Shown here: positions 7,703-15,620 of the stretch, piece by piece | How the letters are laid out: each line of letters opens with the position of its first letter | Position numbering within the stretch: the first letter of the stretch is position 1 | DNA from: Saccharopolyspora hordei | GTDB lineage: Bacteria > Actinomycetota > Actinomycetes > Mycobacteriales > Pseudonocardiaceae | Reading direction: 5' to 3' | DNA: 64,000 nucleotides | Assembly: GCF_013410345.1 (NCBI RefSeq) | Contig: NZ_JACCFJ010000001.1 | Location: 2,951,001 to 3,015,000, forward strand | Translations under genes and position numbers: made by a program | The notes under the pieces: generated by a model | Told to the model about the DNA's origin: nothing | Seen by the model: the letters and a program-made list of their open reading frames with translations, nothing else | The model's database searches: none

Positions 7703-8361
7703 CCCGGACCGCGCTGCTGGTGGTCGCGAAGTCCCCGGTGCCGGGCCGGGTCAAGACCCGGTTGTGCCCACCGGCCACCCACGCCGAGGCGGCGCGCATC
7801 GCGGCCGCGAGCCTGCTGGACACGATGGACGCGGTGCGGCGCACCGAGCGGAGCCGGCCGGTCGTCGCGCTCGCCGGGGACCTCGACGCCGGCGTCGACG
7901 CGGCGGCGCTGCGCACGGCGCTGCGCGGGTGGACCGTGCTCGGGCAGCGCGGTGACGGCTTCCCAGCCCGGTTGGCGGCGGCCCACGCCGACACCGCGGC
8001 CGCGCACCCCGGGCTGCCGGTCGTGCAGATCGGCATGGACACCCCGCAGGTGACGCCGGAGCTGCTCGCCGAGGCCTGCGCCGCGCTGGACGGTGCCGAC
8101 GCGGCGCTCGGCCTCGCCGAGGACGGCGGCTGGTGGGTGATCGGGTTCCGCGACCCGGCCGCCGCACGGCTGCTGGCTTCGGTGCCCACCTCCCGGCCGG
8201 ACACCGGGACGCGCACGCTGGCCGCGCTGCGCGCCGCGGGACTGCGGGTCGCACTGCTGCCGGAGCTGACCGATGTGGACACCATGGACGACGCGCTGCG
8301 CGTCGCCGACGAGGCGCCGTGGACCCGCTTCGCGTCGGTCCTCCCCGCCGCACACCGGTGA
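7699..8361 (+). CDS. DUF2064 (TIGR04282) GT-A-like protein
   Basis: A 220-residue protein of the DUF2064/TIGR04282 family. Its N-terminal LLVVAKSPVPGRVKTRLCPP resembles nucleotidyltransferases such as CofC and MobA. QIGMDTPQVTPELL and LGLAEDGGWWVIG are the other conserved blocks. The family often neighbours GT2 glycosyltransferases and may make or use an activated sugar; its exact reaction is unknown. GTG 7699 overlaps the stop of the glycosyltransferase. No gene follows for 238 bp, so this pair ends the operon. Confidence 0.85.
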   Translation: MTRTALLVVAKSPVPGRVKTRLCPPATHAEAARIAAASLLDTMDAVRRTERSRPVVALAGDLDAGVDAAALRTALRGWTVLGQRGDGFPARLAAAHADTAAAHPGLPVVQIGMDTPQVTPELLAEACAALDGADAALGLAEDGGWWVIGFRDPAAARLLASVPTSRPDTGTRTLAALRAAGLRVALLPELTDVDTMDDALRVADEAPWTRFASVLPAAHR

Positions 8362-8599
8362 CAGCGCCGCGGTGCGCGTCCCGGTGAAGCGCTCCGCTCC
8401 GACGCCGCCCGCTGCGGGGGCGCGTCCTCCGGTGAGGGGACGTGCGTCGCGATCGCGGTCGCCGTGCGCCTGTGGTGTCACGGGTGTTGTCGCCGCGAAC
8501 GTGTGTTGTGGTGTTGACCTCCTGTTCTGGCTGGAGCGTTCCCTGCCGTGCTGAGATGGCACGGAGTCCGGTGCGGGCGGTGGTCTGCAGGGGGTGGGG

Positions 8600-9394
8600 A
8601 TGAGCGAGCACGACGAGATCGACGTGGAGCGCCCGAACGCCGCGCGGATGTACGACTACTACCTGGGTGGGTCGACCAACTTCGAGGTGGACCGCGCTGC
8701 GGCGGAGGCGGGGCGGGGCGCCATGCCCGACGCGGAGACCTACGCCCGGGCCAACCGCGCCTTCCTCGGCCGCGCCGTGCGGTACCTGTGCTCGGTGGGG
8801 ATCGACCAGTTCCTCGACCTCGGCTCCGGCAGCCCGACCAAGGGCAACGTGCACGAGATCGCGCGGCAGGCGAACCCGGAGGCCCGCGTCGCGTACGTCG
8901 ACATCGAGTCCGTCGCGGTCGCCCACTCCCGCCGCATCCTCGCGGACGTCGACGGGGTGACCGTCACGCGAGCCGACATCCGCCGGCCGGACACGGTGCT
9001 GAACGCGCCGGGAGTCGCCGGGCTGCTCGACTTCAGCCGCCCGGTGGCCGTGCTCGCCGTGGCGATCATGCCGTTCGTGCCGGACGACGCGGAAGCCGCG
9101 GCGGTGATGGCCGCCTACCGCCAGGCGTGCACCTCCGGCAGCTACGTGGCGGTCTCGCACATCTCGCAGTTGGCGGCCACCGCGGAGCAGGTCGCCGCGG
9201 CCGAGGAGGTCATGGCTCGCACCCCGACGCCGGTGAGCTGGCGGACGGCCGACCGCATCGTCCCGCTGCTGGAGGGCTGCTCGCTCGTCCCGCCGGGGCT
9301 GGTGCCGGTGCCGCTGTGGCGGCCGGACGGCCCGGTCGAGCCTGAGCAGGTCGTCCGCGCCAACGCCTTCGGGGCGGTCGGCGTCCTGCCCTGA
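8600..9394 (+). CDS. SAM-dependent methyltransferase of the actinobacterial DUF574 family
   Basis: A 264-residue protein of the Methyltransf_19 (DUF574) family. It opens with the family signature RPNAARMYDYYLGGSTNFEVD. FLDLGSGSPTKGNVHEIA is the SAM-binding glycine loop and VAYVDIESVAVAHSR the following acidic strand. Substrates are not established; actinomycetes carry many copies. ATG 8600 is preferred over GTG 8594 because of AGGGGG just upstream. A paralogue lies at 12776-13579. The 238 bp before it contain TTGACC near 8514 but no convincing matching -10. Confidence 0.85.
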   Translation: MSEHDEIDVERPNAARMYDYYLGGSTNFEVDRAAAEAGRGAMPDAETYARANRAFLGRAVRYLCSVGIDQFLDLGSGSPTKGNVHEIARQANPEARVAYVDIESVAVAHSRRILADVDGVTVTRADIRRPDTVLNAPGVAGLLDFSRPVAVLAVAIMPFVPDDAEAAAVMAAYRQACTSGSYVAVSHISQLAATAEQVAAAEEVMARTPTPVSWRTADRIVPLLEGCSLVPPGLVPVPLWRPDGPVEPEQVVRANAFGAVGVLP

Positions 9395-9639
9395 CGCGTG
9401 GTCCCGCCGCGTGCGGTGCCCAGGGGCCTGCGCGTGCGCGGTCAGCGGTGTCGCCTGCCATCGGTTCCTCCTGGTCGTCCGTGGTGGACGGTGTCGGTGC
9501 GGACCTGCCTGCACCGATGGTGCCACCGACTCGCACGCGTGTTCGAGTGCATCCCGGTCGCTCGTTCGGATGATCCTGCTCGGCGCTGAGCCCGGGCGAG
9601 CCGTGGAACAGCGCCGCGCCCCGCGGCGTTGTCGGCTGC

Positions 9640-10005
9640 ATGCGGGAACCGCCGTGCGACGCGGCCGCGGTGCGGCAACGGCTGGCCCGGGAGCGCGCGA
9701 CCGCGCTGGCCCGGGCCGAGTCGTTGCGGCGCCGCCTCGACGAGATCGGCGACGCGTCGACCTGGACCGGCGCCGACGACGAGCACGACCCGGAGGGCGC
9801 GACGCTCGCCTACGAACGGGCCCAGGCGCAGGGCCTGCTGGTCGACGCACGCCACGAGCTGGAGGCGCTCGACCGCGCGCTCGCCCAGGTGGAGCAGGGC
9901 GCCTACGGCGTCTGCGAGCGCTGCGGGGAGCCCATCGCCGTGGAGCGGCTGGACGCGCTGCCCGCCACCACCACGTGCATCAGCTGCGCCTCATCGCGGC
10001 GTTGA
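9640..10005 (+). CDS. DksA/TraR-type C4 zinc-finger protein
   Basis: A 121-residue protein with an N-terminal helical coiled coil (about 8-85) and a C-terminal four-cysteine zinc finger: CERCGEPI then CISCASSRR. This is the layout of DksA/TraR proteins, which insert into the RNA polymerase secondary channel. Actinobacterial members are smaller than E. coli DksA and their roles are poorly defined. No strong ribosome site is visible before ATG 9640. The 3' end overlaps the convergent GlxA-like gene by 15 bp. The 245 bp before it hold no recognisable gene. Confidence 0.85.
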   Translation: MREPPCDAAAVRQRLARERATALARAESLRRRLDEIGDASTWTGADDEHDPEGATLAYERAQAQGLLVDARHELEALDRALAQVEQGAYGVCERCGEPIAVERLDALPATTTCISCASSRR

Positions 10006-10959
10006 GCCGGCGGTGCGGGCGAAGGTCCTGCGGTAGTCGCGCGGGGTCACGCCGACGAGGTTCCGGAAGTGGTGGCGCAGCAGGGCGGCCGAGCCGAACC
10101 CGCACTTGCGCGCGATCTGCTCGATGCCCAGCGCGGTGTCCTCCAGCAGCCGGCGGGCGTGCAGGACGCGCTGCGTGACCAGCCACTGGTTCGGCGTCGT
10201 GCCGGTCTCGGCGACGAACCGGCGCGCGAACGTGCGCGGCGACATCTGCGCGCGTGCGGCGAGGCTGGCGACGTCGTGGTCGGCGTCCAAGGTCTGCTGC
10301 ACCCAGGCGAGCACCGGCTCGAGGCTCTCCCCGGTGCACTCGGGCACCGGGAGGTCGATGAACTGCCGCTGCCCGCCGTCGCGCTGCGGCGGCACCACCA
10401 TGCGCCGGGCGATCCGCGTCGCCGCGGTGGAACCCAGCTCGCGACGCACCAGGTGCAGGCAGGCGTCGATCCCGGCGGCGGTCCCGGCGCTGGTCACCAC
10501 GTCGCCTTCGTCGACGTAGAGCACGGCCGGGTCGAGCTGGGCGGCGGGGAAGCGGCGGCGGAACTCCGCGGCGTGGTACCAGTGCGTCGTGCAGCGGCGA
10601 CCGTCCAGGAGCCCGGCCGCGCCGAGCGCGAACGCCCCGGTGCACACCGAGAGCAGGACCGCCCCGCGCGCGGCGGCGGCCCGCAGCCCGTCGAGCACCT
10701 CCGGTGGGTAGGTGTCCCGGACCCGCGCGGCCGGGACCGCCACGACGTCGACCCGGGTCAGCTCGTCGAGGCCGTGCTCGGGAACCACCTGCATGCCCAC
10801 CGAGGTGCGCACCGGCTCGCCCGGTCGCTGCCCGCAGACGCGGAAGTCGATCGGCGGCACTCCGTCGGCGGTCCGGTCGAGGCCGAAGACCTCGCACAGC
10901 ACGCCGAGCTCGAACGGCGCGACGTCGTCCAGCACGACGGCGGCCACACTCCGCAACAC
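9991..10959 (-). CDS. GlxA-family transcriptional regulator (DJ-1/PfpI-like + AraC HTH)
   Basis: A 322-residue regulator. The N-terminal 190 residues form a class-I glutamine-amidotransferase-like domain with the nucleophile-elbow cysteine in VLLSVCTGAFALGAAGLLDG. The C-terminal 100 residues hold two AraC-type helix-turn-helices: SLAARAQMSPRTFARRF and GIEQIARKCGFGSAALLRHHF. Relatives govern amine, sugar or secondary-metabolite genes; the ligand here is unknown. GTG 10959 is chosen because family members align from RSVAAVVLDD; GTG 10947 is the alternative with better ribosome-site spacing. It is divergent from the small gene at 11079. Confidence 0.85.
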   Translation of the reverse strand: MLRSVAAVVLDDVAPFELGVLCEVFGLDRTADGVPPIDFRVCGQRPGEPVRTSVGMQVVPEHGLDELTRVDVVAVPAARVRDTYPPEVLDGLRAAAARGAVLLSVCTGAFALGAAGLLDGRRCTTHWYHAAEFRRRFPAAQLDPAVLYVDEGDVVTSAGTAAGIDACLHLVRRELGSTAATRIARRMVVPPQRDGGQRQFIDLPVPECTGESLEPVLAWVQQTLDADHDVASLAARAQMSPRTFARRFVAETGTTPNQWLVTQRVLHARRLLEDTALGIEQIARKCGFGSAALLRHHFRNLVGVTPRDYRRTFARTAGSTPR

Positions 10960-11078
10960 CCCTCCACCGTAGTTGGCAGGATCTTGCGGCACAACGGCAT
11001 CACTGCCACTGGTCCGGAGGATCTCCGCGTCGCACCCTCGGAGGTGGCGAAACCCCCTAGCCACCAGGGATGCCGACC

Positions 11079-11273
11079 ATGAACACGCCGTTGCTCACCG
11101 GCTTGACCGCGCTCCGCCGCTACTTCGCCGTCCAGACCTGGCTGTGGTCCCGCTACCTTGCCGCCCTGGAACCGTGGGAGGCGGAGGCCGAGATGCGCTG
11201 GGTCCGCAACCCGGTCACCCGGCGCTGGGAACTGCGCGGCGAGGTCCTGCCGCGCCCCCACCGAGTCCACTGA
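11079..11273 (+). CDS. Small hypothetical protein (64 aa)
   Basis: An unrecognised 64-residue protein, basic and Trp-rich (QTWLWSRYLAALEPWEAEAEM, with a conserved-looking RWVRNPVTRRWELRGEVLPR at the end). ATG 11079 has AGGG nine bases upstream; ATG 11070 is possible but too close to it. It is divergent from the GlxA-like regulator, 119 bp away, so that regulator may control it. No transmembrane helix or known domain is visible. Confidence 0.5.
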   Translation: MNTPLLTGLTALRRYFAVQTWLWSRYLAALEPWEAEAEMRWVRNPVTRRWELRGEVLPRPHRVH

Positions 11274-11438
11274 GGAGACCGCGCTCGTCCCGGCCGGGGT
11301 CCCGACGGCCGCCGCAGCTCGTAGCCCGTCGCTGCGGCGTACGTCGGGCGCGGTACTGCGAGTGCCGCTCGTGGGCCGACGACGCGGGGCCCCGCTGGGG
11401 CGACGCTGGGGCCGTCGTCGATCCACGGAGGTGTCGAG

Positions 11439-11690
11439 ATGGTGACCGAGTTCGTGCTGCAGTGGGGTCCGGGCTGGGCCGGCCCGCACGGTGGTCCCGG
11501 ATGGCCGTTCGGGCTTCTCTTCCTGCTGGTGCTGGCCGCGCTGGTGGTGACCGCGGTCTGGCTGGCGACGCGCGGTCGACCGCGCCGGAAGTCGCCCGTC
11601 GACCGGGCCAAGGAGGTCCTCGCCGAGCGCTTCGCCCGGGGCGAGATCGGTCTTGAGGAGTACCGCGAGCGGCTCAGCGGGCTGGACTGA
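11439..11690 (+). CDS. SHOCT-domain small membrane protein
   Basis: An 83-residue protein with one transmembrane helix (about residues 24-45). The cytoplasmic C-terminal SHOCT motif is AKEVLAERFARGEIGLEEY followed by RERL. SHOCT segments are short helical pairs found at the ends of many actinobacterial membrane proteins and are thought to help oligomerisation. A good ribosome site (CGGAGG) precedes ATG 11439. The N-terminal Trp/Gly/Pro/His-rich stretch (GPGWAGPHGGPGWPFG) is typical of the short family members. Confidence 0.85.
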   Translation: MVTEFVLQWGPGWAGPHGGPGWPFGLLFLLVLAALVVTAVWLATRGRPRRKSPVDRAKEVLAERFARGEIGLEEYRERLSGLD

Positions 11691-11714
11691 GCCGGTTGGG
11701 AACGAACCAGTCTC

Positions 11715-11736
11715 GGAAATGTGACGGTTAATTTCC
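11715..11736. promoter_or_regulatory. AT-rich inverted repeat in a promoter region
   Basis: GGAAAT (11715-11720) and ATTTCC (11731-11736) are inverted around a 10-bp spacer in an unusually AT-rich patch 180 bp before the small gene at 11915. This could be an operator or a promoter; no partner protein is identifiable. Confidence 0.35.
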
Positions 11737-11914
11737 AACGTTGCCCGTTCGGGGGAGGGTGTTCTAGCGGGACGCGCGTTACCGTCGAGACAGGTGCGCA
11801 CTCAGCCGTACGGCACATCCCGGACCCGTCCGGGGCACAACACTGGGGGGAGAGGTCGGGGGCCGGCGTTCTCGCTGGTCCCCGACCCCTCGATCGACCA
11901 CGGGAGTGGTCTGC

Positions 11915-12151
11915 ATGGACCTGATCACGAGGCGCAGCGACCTCGAGCGCGAGCAGTTGCTCGAGGAGATCCGGGTCGCCGCGCTGGCTCGCAAGCAAGC
12001 CCTGGACAGCGGTTCGAGGGCGGACGTGGAAGTGGCCGAGTCGGTGCTCAACTGGTTCTTGGACGAACTCGCCGACCGGTTGCGGCGCGGGACCGTGCCG
12101 GGCAGCGACACCCTCCGCGGTGGGCGGGAGGACGAGCCCCTGCCGCGGTGA
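11915..12151 (+). CDS. Hypothetical small helical protein (78 aa)
   Basis: An unrecognised, charged 78-residue protein predicted to be almost entirely helical (SDLEREQLLEEIRVAALARK, then ADVEVAESVLNWFLDELADRLR). It has no membrane segment. ATG 11915 is preferred over GTG 11906 because CGGGAG lies at a suitable distance. The long upstream region (11691-11914) with the inverted repeat at 11715 suggests its own promoter. A weak GC hairpin follows at 12181. Confidence 0.5.
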   Translation: MDLITRRSDLEREQLLEEIRVAALARKQALDSGSRADVEVAESVLNWFLDELADRLRRGTVPGSDTLRGGREDEPLPR

Positions 12152-12180
12152 CCGGCGCCGTCAGCGCGGGTCGCGGGAAA

Positions 12181-12198
12181 CCGGGCCCGAAAGCCCGG
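12181..12198 (+). terminator. Short GC hairpin after the 78-aa gene
   Basis: CCGGGC and GCCCGG pair around CCGAAA (6-bp stem, 6-nt loop). It is short and has no T-run, so the call is tentative. Confidence 0.35.
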
Positions 12199-12360
12199 CC
12201 GCGGGCCGTGACCGGGGCGGTGCGGGCGTCGTCCCGGGCGTCCTGGGTGAGGTGCAAGGCCGGGGCGTCCCCGAGGGACCGCGAGCCGCGGCGGTGCCGC
12301 GCGCGTTCTCCCGGCTCCGCGGAGGGGCGGCCCGGCCCGTGCGGCGTCCACTGAGGACAT

Positions 12361-12398
12361 CGCGCCTCCCGGGCCGCCTTCCCCGGTCGGGAGGCGCG
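12361..12398 (+). terminator. 11-bp hairpin upstream of the GlsB/YeaQ-type gene
   Basis: CGCGCCTCCCG (12361-12371) pairs with CGGGAGGCGCG (12388-12398) around a 16-nt loop, 54 bp before ATG 12452. It could end upstream transcription or act in the 5' leader. Apart from the two hairpins, the 300 bp between 12151 and 12452 show nothing coding. Confidence 0.45.
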
Positions 12399-12451
12399 TA
12401 GCCTGGAGGCGTTGATGTTGGACGCCGGACCCGGGAAGTAGGGGGAGAGCG

Positions 12452-12724
12452 ATGTTGTGGACCATCCTCGGCTGGATCGTGTTCGGCTTGATCGCGGGGT
12501 TCATCGCCCGGGCGATCGTGCCGGGCAAGGACGACATCGGCGTGCTGCGGACGATCCTGCTCGGCATCGCCGGGTCCATCGTCGGCGGGTTGGTGTTCGG
12601 CCTGCTCACCGTCGGTCTGCGCGGGTTCCAGCCGGCGGGCTGGATCGGCTCGGTGATCGGCGCCGTGATCGTGCTGGTGATCTACAACCAGGTCACCGGG
12701 CGGAAGCGGCGGAGCCGCTCGTAG
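12452..12724 (+). CDS. GlsB/YeaQ/YmgE-family membrane protein
   Basis: A 90-residue membrane protein of the transglycosylase-associated family (PF04226). Three hydrophobic segments (2-21, 31-56, 64-80) contain the family's glycine-rich motifs FGLIAGFIARAIVPG and LLGIAGSIVGGLV. Members are linked to acid, osmotic or envelope stress, but the biochemical role is unknown. The ribosome site GGGGGAGAG precedes ATG 12452. A strong bidirectional hairpin begins immediately after the stop. Confidence 0.9.
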   Translation: MLWTILGWIVFGLIAGFIARAIVPGKDDIGVLRTILLGIAGSIVGGLVFGLLTVGLRGFQPAGWIGSVIGAVIVLVIYNQVTGRKRRSRS

Positions 12725-12775
12725 TCGACGGCGCCGGGAGGGGGCTCGGCACGGGCCCCCTCCCGGCGCCGTCGA
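12725..12775. terminator. Bidirectional terminator, perfect 21-bp stem
   Basis: Positions 12725-12745 and 12755-12775 are perfectly complementary (21 bp, 9-nt loop TCGGCACGG). It fills the gap between the convergent YeaQ-type and methyltransferase genes exactly, so it can serve both strands. Confidence 0.85.
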
Positions 12776-13579
12776 TCACGGTTTGCGGCCCACCCCGGCC
12801 AGACCGGTGAAGCGCTCCGGGTGCTCCTCGACGTCGCCCGGGGTCGCCGGTCGCCACTGCGGCAGGAAGACCACGCCCGGCTCGACCAGCTCGAACCCGT
12901 CGAAGAACCCGGTCACCTCCTCGGTCGACCGCATCGTCAGCGGTGTCGCGGTGCGCTCGCGGTAGAGGTCGGCGTGCGCTGGTCCCACATCGGGCCGGCC
13001 CTCGTGGGAGGCGTGCGAGATCACCAGGTAGCTCCCCGGTGCCAGCGCCTCGCGGTAGCGCGCGACGACCTTTCGCGGTGCGTCGGAGTCCGGCACGAAG
13101 TGCAGCACGGCGACCATCATCAGCGCGACCGGCTCGCTCAGGTCCAGCAGCTCGGTGACCTCGGGGCTGCCCAGCACCCGCTCCGGGTCGCGCAGGTCCG
13201 CGTCGACGATCGTGGCGTCCGGGTTGTCGCGCAGCAGCTTCCGGCTGTAGGCGACCGCGACCGGGTCGGTGTCGACGTACACCACCCGCGCACCGGGGGC
13301 CGCAGCCTGGGCGACCTCGTGCACGTTGCCGACGGTGGGGATGCCCGAGCCCAGGTCGAGGAACTGGCGGATGCCGCGCTCGGCGCAGACCTGCACGGCC
13401 CGGCGGAGGAAAGCGCGGTTGGCCTGCATCACCAGCGGCAGCTCCGGCCACATCGCGATCGCTTCCTCGGCCATCTGCCGGTCCACCGCGAAGTTGTGGT
13501 CGCCGCCCAGGTAGTAGTCGTAGACCCGTGCCGCGTTCGGCTTCTCCAGGTCGACGTGCTCCGGCGGCGCCTCGGACAT
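12776..13579 (-). CDS. SAM-dependent methyltransferase, DUF574 family (second copy)
   Basis: A 267-residue paralogue of the protein at 8600-9394. The signature KPNAARVYDYYLGGDHNFAVD lies at the N terminus, FLDLGSGIPTVGNVHEVA is the SAM loop, and VVYVDTDPVAVAYSRKLL the acidic strand. AGGAGG seven bases before ATG 13579 fixes the start. No neighbour suggests a substrate. Its C-terminal domain (RSTEEVTGFFDGFELVEPG) is the usual family tail. Confidence 0.88.
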   Translation of the reverse strand: MSEAPPEHVDLEKPNAARVYDYYLGGDHNFAVDRQMAEEAIAMWPELPLVMQANRAFLRRAVQVCAERGIRQFLDLGSGIPTVGNVHEVAQAAAPGARVVYVDTDPVAVAYSRKLLRDNPDATIVDADLRDPERVLGSPEVTELLDLSEPVALMMVAVLHFVPDSDAPRKVVARYREALAPGSYLVISHASHEGRPDVGPAHADLYRERTATPLTMRSTEEVTGFFDGFELVEPGVVFLPQWRPATPGDVEEHPERFTGLAGVGRKP

Positions 13580-13837
13580 CACGGTCCTCCTCACGACGGG
13601 GCTGTCCCCCCGCTGCGAGCGTAATCGGCGGAGCACCGCCAGATCCAGATCGCGGCACGACCACGACGCGCCGAACGGGGCGGCGCACCCCCGGAGCCCA
13701 CCGCCGTGGTGTCGCCGCGGGAGGTGAGCCGGAAGCGTTGCGGTGTCGTGTGGGATCGGTCGTCGAGGGCTCCGCGGGGGCGCCGCCAGAGGGTAAGATT
13801 TCCGGGTTTGGCCAGGCCGGTGAAGTGGAGCGGTGGG

Positions 13838-14119
13838 ATGCACGGATACACCCAGGACAAGGACAACTACCTCAAACGGCTGGCGCGCATCGAGGGGCAG
13901 GTCCGCGGCCTGGCCCGCATGATCGAAGAGGACAAGTACTGCATCGACATCCTGACGCAGGTCTCGGCCGTGACGAAGGGCCTGCAAGCGGTTTCCCTGC
14001 GCCTGCTCGACGAGCACCTCAAGCACTGCGTGGCCGAAGCACTGGCGGAGGGCGGCGAGAACGCCGACGAGAAGGTCCGCGAGGCCAGCGAGGCGATCGC
14101 CCGCCTGGTGAAGTCCTGA
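13838..14119 (+). CDS. csoR: CsoR-family copper-sensing repressor (copy 1)
   Basis: A 93-residue all-helical metal-sensing repressor. Cys35 (KYCIDIL), His60 and Cys64 (DEHLKHC) are the three Cu(I) ligands of CsoR. RIEGQVRGLARMIEEDKYC is the family signature. It differs from the copy at 15311-15592 mainly at surface positions. ATG 13838 is chosen because both copies begin MHGY. A -10-like TAAGAT lies at 13794-13799. No GTACCCC palindrome is visible upstream, unlike copy 2. It is convergent with the DUF305 gene, separated by a strong hairpin. Confidence 0.9.
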   Translation: MHGYTQDKDNYLKRLARIEGQVRGLARMIEEDKYCIDILTQVSAVTKGLQAVSLRLLDEHLKHCVAEALAEGGENADEKVREASEAIARLVKS

Positions 14120-14162
14120 GCTGCCCCGGCACGCGTCCGGCCACTGGGCGACGCAGCTGAGC

Positions 14163-14196
14163 GGGGCCGGGGCGGTCGCGCGACCGCCCCGGCCCC
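14163..14196. terminator. Bidirectional GC hairpin between csoR copy 1 and the DUF305 gene
   Basis: GGGGCCGGGGCGGTCG (14163-14178) is perfectly complementary to 14181-14196 with only CG between, so the real loop opens by a few pairs. It lies between two convergent genes. Confidence 0.8.
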
Positions 14197-14202
14197 GGGT
14201 GG

Positions 14203-14784
14203 TCAGCTCTGCGCGAGCAGGGTGCGCATGGTGTCGATCTCGGCCTGCTGGGTGTCGATGATCTGCTGCGCCATCTGCTTGGCCGCCGGGAACTGGCCGT
14301 CGGACAGCTCGGTCCGTGCCATCGTCACCGCGCCCTCGTGGTGCCTGATCATCATCTCCAGGAACGCGCGGTCGAACTCCGCGCCGCGGGCCCGCTCCAG
14401 CCGCGCCATCTCGTCGGCGGACATCATGCCGCCGTGACCGCCCGTGTCGCCGTGGCTGCCGTGCTCCGCGGGCGCGGCGCCCCAGTCGCGCAGCCACCCG
14501 GTGAGCGTCTCGATCTCCGGGCCCTGCGCGGCCTCGATCTGCCGGGCCAGGTCCTCGACCTGCTGGGACTGCGACCGGTCCGGCACCAGCCGGGCCATCT
14601 CGACGGCCTGCTGGTGGTGCGGGACCATGCCTCGAGCGAAGGCGACGTCCGCCGCGTTGTGGGCCGTCTGCTCCTGGCTCGCCGGGGCCTGCGGGGGCGG
14701 GGTGCTGGCGGTGCCGCAGCCGGCCAGTGCGAGCGCGGCGACTGCGCTGGCGCCGACGACGACCGCGCGGGTGTGCTTCCTCAT
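14203..14784 (-). CDS. DUF305 copper-associated lipoprotein
   Basis: A 193-residue secreted lipoprotein. The signal peptide ends in the lipobox LAGC (about residue 24). Two DUF305 repeats follow: FARGMVPHHQQAVEMARL and FLEMMIRHHEGAVTMAR. The paired His and Met residues, plus the His/Gly/Met linker GSHGDTGGHGGMM, suggest metal binding. DUF305 proteins often accompany copper regulators, so a role in extracytoplasmic copper handling is likely though unproven. AGGAGG lies nine bases before ATG 14784. Confidence 0.87.
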   Translation of the reverse strand: MRKHTRAVVVGASAVAALALAGCGTASTPPPQAPASQEQTAHNAADVAFARGMVPHHQQAVEMARLVPDRSQSQQVEDLARQIEAAQGPEIETLTGWLRDWGAAPAEHGSHGDTGGHGGMMSADEMARLERARGAEFDRAFLEMMIRHHEGAVTMARTELSDGQFPAAKQMAQQIIDTQQAEIDTMRTLLAQS

Positions 14785-14849
14785 CTCTGTCGTCCTCCTC
14801 GTGACTGATCCGGGCACGCGTGCCACGGCCGGGCCGTGGCCGGTGCCGA

Positions 14850-15278
14850 TCAGTGACGGAGCACGCACAGGGCCGCGAGCCTCCGCGGCACGGGGATCGG
14901 CGGCGGGGCCAGCGCGGGCGGGGCCGCGACGAGGGCTCTCGGTGGTCCGGCCACGGCGCGGGCCGCGCGCCGGAGCCGGGGGAGCAGCAGGACCAGGAAG
15001 CCGACGACGATCGCCAGGCACAGGTGCAGCGCAGCGTGGCCCGGGGACGCCGGGTGGCCGTGGTGCTCGACCTGCGCGACCGGCGCGTGATCGGTGTGCG
15101 CGGTGACCGGTGAGTGCCCGACCGCGTGCGCGGCGGCCGGTGAGTGCCCGACCGCGTGCGCGGCGGCCGCCACCGGGGCGGGCTCGTGCGCCTGCGCCGG
15201 GACGTGGTGCATGAGCACCACGCCGAGCGCCAGGACCAGCAGCAGCACCCAGCGGAGCGGGTCCCGGTGTTCTCGCAC
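14850..15278 (-). CDS. His-rich small membrane protein (DUF6153-like)
   Basis: A 142-residue protein with a hydrophobic N-terminal segment (RWVLLLVLALGVVLMHHV). A His-rich external region follows with AHAVGHSP twice, from a 30-bp tandem duplication around 15110-15169, and then a second helix (LHLCLAIVVGFLVLLL). The pattern resembles DUF6153 proteins. GTG 15278 is chosen because the -10 TATGGT lies exactly seven bases upstream (leaderless); ATG 15290 would lie within that promoter element. Linkage to two CsoR genes and a DUF305 lipoprotein suggests copper binding in the envelope. Confidence 0.65.
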   Translation of the reverse strand: MREHRDPLRWVLLLVLALGVVLMHHVPAQAHEPAPVAAAAHAVGHSPAAAHAVGHSPVTAHTDHAPVAQVEHHGHPASPGHAALHLCLAIVVGFLVLLLPRLRRAARAVAGPPRALVAAPPALAPPPIPVPRRLAALCVLRH

Positions 15279-15285
15279 GTCGGCT

Positions 15286-15314
15286 ACCATACCGGGGTTG
15301 GGTCCAGCGGTCAG
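15286..15314 (-). promoter_or_regulatory. Promoter of the His-rich membrane protein gene
   Basis: Reading the minus strand, -35 CTGACC (15314-15309), a 17-bp spacer and -10 TATGGT (15291-15286) are followed after 7 nt by GTG 15278. The -35 overlaps the stop codon of csoR copy 2, so this gene can be transcribed separately from it. Confidence 0.55.
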
Positions 15315-15592
15315 GACTTGACCAGCCGGGCGATCGCGTCGCTGGCCTCGCGGACCTTGTCCTCCGCCTGCTGGCCGCCCTCGGCCAGCGCCTCGGAGAC
15401 GCAGTGCTTGAGGTGCTCGTCGAGCAGGCCCAGCGCCACGGCCTGCAGCGCCTTGGTGGTGGCCGAGACCTGGGTGAGCACGTCGATGCAGTACTCGTCG
15501 TCCTCGATCATCCGGGCCAGGCCGCGCACCTGTCCTTCGATCCGCCGCAGCCGCTTGGCGTAGCCGTCCTTGTCGTGCGCGTAACCGTGCAT
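15311..15592 (-). CDS. csoR: CsoR-family copper-sensing repressor (copy 2)
   Basis: A 93-residue CsoR with ligands Cys35, His60 and Cys64 (EYCIDVL, DEHLKHC), clearly paralogous to the product of 13838-14119. The DNA-contact region GYAKRLRRIEGQVRGLARM is conserved. A near-ideal CsoR operator, GTACCCC-AGG-GGGGTAC, lies 29 bp upstream of ATG 15592, so it is probably self-repressed until Cu(I) binds. It is followed on the same strand by the His-rich membrane protein gene, its likely target. Confidence 0.92.
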   Translation of the reverse strand: MHGYAHDKDGYAKRLRRIEGQVRGLARMIEDDEYCIDVLTQVSATTKALQAVALGLLDEHLKHCVSEALAEGGQQAEDKVREASDAIARLVKS

Positions 15593-15620
15593 CGGCGCCT
15601 CCCCTGGTCCTGGCGCCTTT

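Noticed and set aside
9395..9639. A minus-strand gene in the gap before the DksA-like gene
   Set aside because: Open frames there have no ribosome site and no recognisable protein features.
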